Of a stretch of 61,488 nucleotides of DNA, positions 57,878 to 61,488 are shown piece by piece. Location: positions 1 to 61,488 of the forward strand of contig QHBN01000208.1 in the NCBI GenBank assembly GCA_003176995.1. Reading direction: 5' to 3'. The stretch comes from Candidatus Nitrosopolaris wilkensis. GTDB taxonomy: Archaea; Thermoproteota; Nitrososphaeria; Nitrososphaerales; Nitrososphaeraceae. Within the stretch, counting starts at the first letter, position 1, and every line of letters starts with the position of its first letter. The translations under genes were made by a program, and so were the position numbers. Under the pieces are notes generated by a model, which was not told the origin of the DNA, made no database searches, and worked only from the letters and a program-made list of their open reading frames with translations.

Positions 57878-58915
57878 TTGAAAGCTTCGATAGCTCTACT
57901 GACTCCCGTTCTCTTAATTGCAATGACAACAACAATAGCTATAACACCTTTGAAGGCGGTAGGTACAAATTCGACTTCTAATAACAAAGTAACAGCAAAT
58001 CAGACCGTTAATAAGACTTCGACTAATCCAACCATAAGTTCAAAGAACACCACCCCTACAATGAACGCAGGCCTGCAGCCTAACCTAGCTAAAATTAATG
58101 TCGTTGCATCGTTCTTTCCAATTTATGAACTTGTTAAGGCAGTCGGAGGAGACAGGATTGATGCGTCCGTTCTTATACCTGTTGGTGCAGAACCACATAA
58201 TTTTGATCCGACAATACAAGAGATCCAGAAAGCAAACTCAGCGAATCTATTGGTATATAATGGTGCTTCTATGGAAGAACCTTGGATACACAACCTCACT
58301 CCACAGAATGCAGTTGATACAAGTAAAGGAATAAATCTATTAGCAAATCCAAATGATATTGACATAAAAGGACCAAACGATCCACATATTTGGCTAGACC
58401 CAGTACTAGCTATTCAGCAAGTTCAAAACATTCGAGATGGTTTAGAGAAGGTAGATCCCAAGAATACCGCATATTATAATCAGAACGCTCAAAATTTTAT
58501 AGGACAACTTAATAAGGTCGATACTGCTTTTAGAGGCAACCTCTCTAGCTCCAACTGTCCAAAAAGAGACTTCATACCATTTCATCTCGCATTTGGCTAT
58601 TTTGCCGCCCATTACGGTTTAACACAGCACCCTATACATGAAGGACTTACACCCAGTGGAGAAGTACTTCCACAAAAATTAGTAGAAGTGGTGAACCTGG
58701 CAAAGAATTTGGGGCTAAAGGTGATTTATAACGAAGACCTGATTGATCCTAGATCATCTCAAGCTATAGCAGAACAGATTCCAGGCTCAAAGGTAATGGT
58801 ACTTAGTCCTGTAGAACGCATAAACGCCACAGAACAAAAGGCAGGCATTGGATATTTAGATAAGATGTATCAAGACCTTGCTGCCTTTAAAGTGGGGCTC
58901 CAATGCAAGATCTAG
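57878..58915 (+). CDS. znuA: Metal-binding ABC substrate-binding protein (ZnuA-like)
   Basis: A 345-residue A-I cluster lipoprotein-like binder, TTG start. Signal sequence residues 1-27 (IALLTPVLLIAMTTTIAITP), Ser/Thr/Asn-rich linker to about 65, then the binding fold: VVASFFPIYELVKAVGGDRI, VPVGAEPHNFDP (His ligand), NDPHIWLDP (His), PFHLAFGYFAAHYGL (His) and YNEDLIDPRSSQAIAEQI. Captures Zn2+ or Mn2+ outside the cell. There is no long His-rich loop. Overlaps the ATPase gene by 13 bp. Confidence 0.93.
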   Translation: MKASIALLTPVLLIAMTTTIAITPLKAVGTNSTSNNKVTANQTVNKTSTNPTISSKNTTPTMNAGLQPNLAKINVVASFFPIYELVKAVGGDRIDASVLIPVGAEPHNFDPTIQEIQKANSANLLVYNGASMEEPWIHNLTPQNAVDTSKGINLLANPNDIDIKGPNDPHIWLDPVLAIQQVQNIRDGLEKVDPKNTAYYNQNAQNFIGQLNKVDTAFRGNLSSSNCPKRDFIPFHLAFGYFAAHYGLTQHPIHEGLTPSGEVLPQKLVEVVNLAKNLGLKVIYNEDLIDPRSSQAIAEQIPGSKVMVLSPVERINATEQKAGIGYLDKMYQDLAAFKVGLQCKI

Positions 58916-59733
58916 TAGCGGTATCCGTCAAGAACCTGACTTACACCTACAAAGTCAGTTCCACATCTTTTTCTTCTAATGTATTAGACAATATTTCATT
59001 CAGTGTTAATAAGGGAGACTTGTTAGGAGTTATTGGTCCTAACGGAGCTGGCAAAACTACTCTTTTTAGCTGTATGCTCGGATTATTTAAGGACTACCAA
59101 GGTGAAGTAAGAATATTCGGTCATGACATTAGAAAGAATAATAATCTCATTCTTCAGAGCATAGGTTACATTCCACAGCAAAAATCAATCGAACAAGGGT
59201 TTCCTGCTACGGTACAGGAAATTGTTTCATTAGGATTGATTGGAAAAAGAAATGGTTCAAAAGAGAAGGTATCTTCTGCTCTCGAAATGGTTGACCTTTC
59301 GGGTCAGAACCATAGGAGAATAGGCGAACTTTCTGGTGGACAACAACAGAGATTACTCATTGCCAAAGCTCTGGTTAGCGAACCTAAGTTATTAATTTTG
59401 GACGAACCCACAACAAGTGTTGATGTGGAGACACAGAACAAATTCTATACACTGGTAAAGAACCTGAATCTAAAAAACAACCTATCTATAATATGGGCTT
59501 CGCACGATCTAGATGCAGTAAATAAAATAGCAAATAAGGTAATGTGTCTTAATAGAAGCATGTTTTTTCACGGCGATACTAGTGAATTCTTTGGGAGCAA
59601 TGAATTGATTCGAATGTATTCTGAATCGAGTATGCAATTACATATGCGTTCGCATTCAAATCAAAACAAGGGTCTTAATTCAGGCTACGGTCCGGAAGAT
59701 GCCAATTCGCGTCACGATGAAATGAAAGGGTAG
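58903..59733 (+). CDS. znuC: Metal ABC transporter ATPase (ZnuC-like)
   Basis: A 276-residue ATPase with Walker A GVIGPNGAGKTTLFSC, Q-loop GYIPQQKSIEQGFPATVQ (family-specific), signature ELSGGQQQRLLIAKALV, Walker B LLILDEPTTSVD and H-loop WASHD. Powers import of the metal captured by the upstream binder. A short hydrophilic tail with several His (MQLHMRSHSN) ends the protein. In operon with ZnuA and ZnuB. Confidence 0.94.
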   Translation: MQDLVAVSVKNLTYTYKVSSTSFSSNVLDNISFSVNKGDLLGVIGPNGAGKTTLFSCMLGLFKDYQGEVRIFGHDIRKNNNLILQSIGYIPQQKSIEQGFPATVQEIVSLGLIGKRNGSKEKVSSALEMVDLSGQNHRRIGELSGGQQQRLLIAKALVSEPKLLILDEPTTSVDVETQNKFYTLVKNLNLKNNLSIIWASHDLDAVNKIANKVMCLNRSMFFHGDTSEFFGSNELIRMYSESSMQLHMRSHSNQNKGLNSGYGPEDANSRHDEMKG

Positions 59734-59746
59734 TATCAAGCCAAAA

Positions 59747-60607
59747 ATGGTTTTTGAAATCCTTCAATACAGTTTTATGCAACGTGCTCTTTTATCGGGT
59801 GTCGTCGTTGCAGTAACCTGCTCAGTAGTAGGACTTTTTCTTGTATTGAGAAGACAATCATTATTCGGTGACGCTCTTTCCCATGCGGCTTTCGGTGGAA
59901 TAGCTGTGGGTTTGTTTACGAACACGTATCCAATATGGACTGCACTACTAGTATCGGTTCTTGCATCTCTAGGAGTTACTAAGTTACGACAATCTACAAA
60001 AATTCCTCCCGACGCCGCGGTTGCGGTAATGTTGTCCTCTGGACTTGCAATGGGAATCGTACTAATAGGTTTGGCAGGAGGCTTTAATCTTGACTTAGAA
60101 AGCTTCCTCTTTGGAAGTATTTTGCTGATAAGTATGCAAGATCAACTGATGATTTTAATGTTAAGTACTGTAGTACTTTTGATAATATTCAAACTCTATA
60201 ATCAGCTTATGTATATCACATTTAATGAAGATCAGGCAAGAGTTAGTGGAATAAATGTGACAAGGCTAAACTATCTATTTATAGGTCTTGCTAGTCTAGC
60301 TGTAATCTCATCCCTTCGCTTAGTTGGAGTTCTGCTAATATCATCATTAATTGTGATTCCAAACATTACTGCGATGATGTTTGGAAAGGGGTTTAAGAAA
60401 ACAGCAATGATATCTATTATAATTGCAGTTTCGTCAGTATTAGGAGGCATAGTAACATCCTATTTTATGAATTTAGCGCCTGGGGGAACCATCGTCATCT
60501 TGTCGATAGCTGTCCTACTTGGTAGTATAGGCACAAAATCAGTACTACAGAAAATTAAAATCAGAAACCTCGCGAATGAACCAGAGTCATTGCCGAAAAG
60601 TACATGA
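59747..60607 (+). CDS. znuB: Metal ABC transporter permease (ZnuB-like)
   Basis: A 286-residue multi-span permease of the ABC-3 family: GVVVAVTCSVVGLFLVLRRQ, SLFGDALSHAAFGGIAVGLF (the conserved HA motif near residue 47), LESFLFGSILLIS, ARVSGINVTRLNYLFIGL and VISSLRLVGVLLISSLIVIP. Forms the membrane channel of the importer. It follows the ATPase gene by 13 bp and completes the operon. Confidence 0.94.
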   Translation: MVFEILQYSFMQRALLSGVVVAVTCSVVGLFLVLRRQSLFGDALSHAAFGGIAVGLFTNTYPIWTALLVSVLASLGVTKLRQSTKIPPDAAVAVMLSSGLAMGIVLIGLAGGFNLDLESFLFGSILLISMQDQLMILMLSTVVLLIIFKLYNQLMYITFNEDQARVSGINVTRLNYLFIGLASLAVISSLRLVGVLLISSLIVIPNITAMMFGKGFKKTAMISIIIAVSSVLGGIVTSYFMNLAPGGTIVILSIAVLLGSIGTKSVLQKIKIRNLANEPESLPKST

Positions 60608-61241
60608 GCAGAATGGCTAGTATCTTAATTTAGTAGCGTGTGGGCGTTAAACTTCCTTCTTTCCAAACGAAAAATGGAAGTATGTATCGTATATTGAGAA
60701 CAGTAGAAAATAATAAATGGGATTAATATTTTTTGTATCCCTAAGGTAGTTTTTTTGTTATGGGTGGAACGCAACTCACAGTCGGAGGACAAACATCAAA
60801 GAAGACTGGATTATCGACCATAAGGAAACAATAGTGGCTTGTCCCTCCGCTGCCCGAATTAATGCTTGGAATAGCCTTGTGCTATCTTATCTTCATAAAT
60901 GTTAAATAATGCGACATAGGTAGAAATCGTCGTCTGCAGCAAAGAACACACCTGAACTGTCTCTGTCTTTTCAATACTTAAGAATATAGCACCTCCTGTT
61001 CGTAGCTTCACGATATAGGGGCAGTTTAACAAGAGGGTACACATTGTCAGAATAAAATAAAATAAACAGCTTTTGAGCCTTAGCTTAATTTATTCGATCT
61101 TTACCTAAATCCGAATTCGTTCATATGGGAGCTTGGTTTCACCAACAAAATGTTTTATTTATTATTTTTATAGATAGTTAATTGAGTATAAATTCGTGCT
61201 TTTCCTAGCATATAATCCACAACCATTTCTTATTTATATAA
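60608..61241. other. Intergenic region, no gene seen
   Basis: About 630 bp, A/T-rich. Only one short minus-strand frame (60859-61044) of unclear coding value. TTTATTTATATAAGTGC (about 61229-61245) just before the next frame is a strong TATA candidate. Confidence 0.4.
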
Positions 61242-61439
61242 GTGCATATTTTTTTTCAGCTGTTGGCAGCATTTAACTGTCTTTTATTGTCTTCTGCTAG
61301 ATTGAGTGTTTTGCTCCTGGTAGTTATGATGACAACATACACCTTCACAAATACTGGTGCCTACGCAACTATCATTGCTAATAGCAATACCCAAGATTGG
61401 GTAGACAAACTAAACAATGTTAAAATCCATTTTATCTAA
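61242..61439 (+). pseudogene. Truncated exported protein, TQDWVDK family
   Basis: A 65-codon frame from GTG 61242. Its hydrophobic N-terminal half (SVLLLVVMMTTYTFTN) ends in GAYA, a signal-cleavage site, followed by NSNTQDWVDKLNNVKIHF and a stop. The same TQDW(I/V)DKxxxVKI start of mature protein occurs in the pseudogene at 54814. The family should be about 150-200 residues, so this copy is cut short by TAA at 61437-61439. Real start could be the internal TTG near 61302. Confidence 0.5.
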
Positions 61440-61488
61440 GAACTAAATAAGCGTACAATTAACAATTTAAATGAATTAAATTTTACTG

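Noticed and set aside
60859-61044. A 61-codon minus-strand frame
   Set aside because: No motif, promoter or ribosome site; composition compatible with chance in A/T-rich DNA.

Overview
The window comes from an archaeon, most likely an ammonia-oxidising Nitrososphaeria/Thaumarchaeota of the Nitrososphaerales type. Evidence: sn-glycerol-1-phosphate dehydrogenase, the KH/beta-CASP termination nuclease FttA (aCPSF1), archaeal DnaG and SepF, diphthine synthase, CTP-dependent riboflavin kinase, the archaeal pantoate kinase/phosphopantothenate synthetase route to CoA, and LysW-based lysine/arginine synthesis. Many starts are GTG or TTG, and many promoters place an A/T-rich TATA box about 25-45 bp before the start codon, suggesting leaderless mRNAs. 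No ammonia-oxidation gene, rRNA, tRNA or CRISPR array was seen, so the genus is not determined.

Layout. 1-1053: 3' part of trm1. 1.05-5.2 kb: gene-poor graveyard with decayed coding fragments, a diverged ~170 bp duplication, TTAGGGAC repeats, a YVTN beta-propeller fragment and an integrase-tail remnant. 5.2-8.6 kb: orphan ABC ATPase, methylenetetrahydrofolate reductase-like protein, Nudix hydrolase, phosphoribosyltransferase. 8.8-13.9 kb: a small integrative element with tightly packed tiny exported and zinc-ribbon proteins, a ribbon-helix-helix regulator with its own repeat operator, a terminase-tail remnant, an unknown protein and a tyrosine integrase. 14-19 kb: AbrB-PhoU regulator and a complete pantoate-to-phosphopantetheine operon (PoK, PPS, PanB, CoaBC). 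19.3-31.7 kb: core housekeeping genes (M24 peptidase, class V aminotransferase, FKBP, egsA, TRAM protein, fttA, sepF, PP-loop thiolase-type enzyme, ribL/ribK, dnaG, small Toprim protein).

32.6-43.2 kb: two minus-strand operons for LysW-carried lysine and arginine synthesis. Operon A is homocitrate synthase, lysW1, lysX, lysK, and a diphthine synthase carrying an extra C-terminal DUF357-like domain. Operon B is argG, lysW2, a second LysX/ArgX-type ligase, lysY, lysZ, lysJ and an Lrp-type regulator. The two carrier proteins differ at the critical last residue: LysW1 ends EDWGE, LysW2 ends EDWGQ. A shared operator-like element (TTGGTCA ... TGACCAATGT.GGTC) sits before lysY and between argG and a divergent ACT-domain gene.

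43.2-52.9 kb: ACT-domain protein, HTH protein with a cobalamin-domain-like sensor that lacks the cobalt-ligand His, a broken response regulator, HtrA protease, a radical SAM protein (possible tetraether-lipid ring synthase), small zinc-ribbon proteins, and a membrane protein joining a cytosolic C2H2 finger to a His-rich outer domain. 53-60.6 kb: metal-homeostasis island with a NikR-like regulator, a Ni/Co permease, an HTH regulator and a ZnuA-ZnuC-ZnuB type ABC importer behind two TTGTTAATAACAA palindromes; it is littered with remnants of one exported protein family, a second copy of which ends the window.
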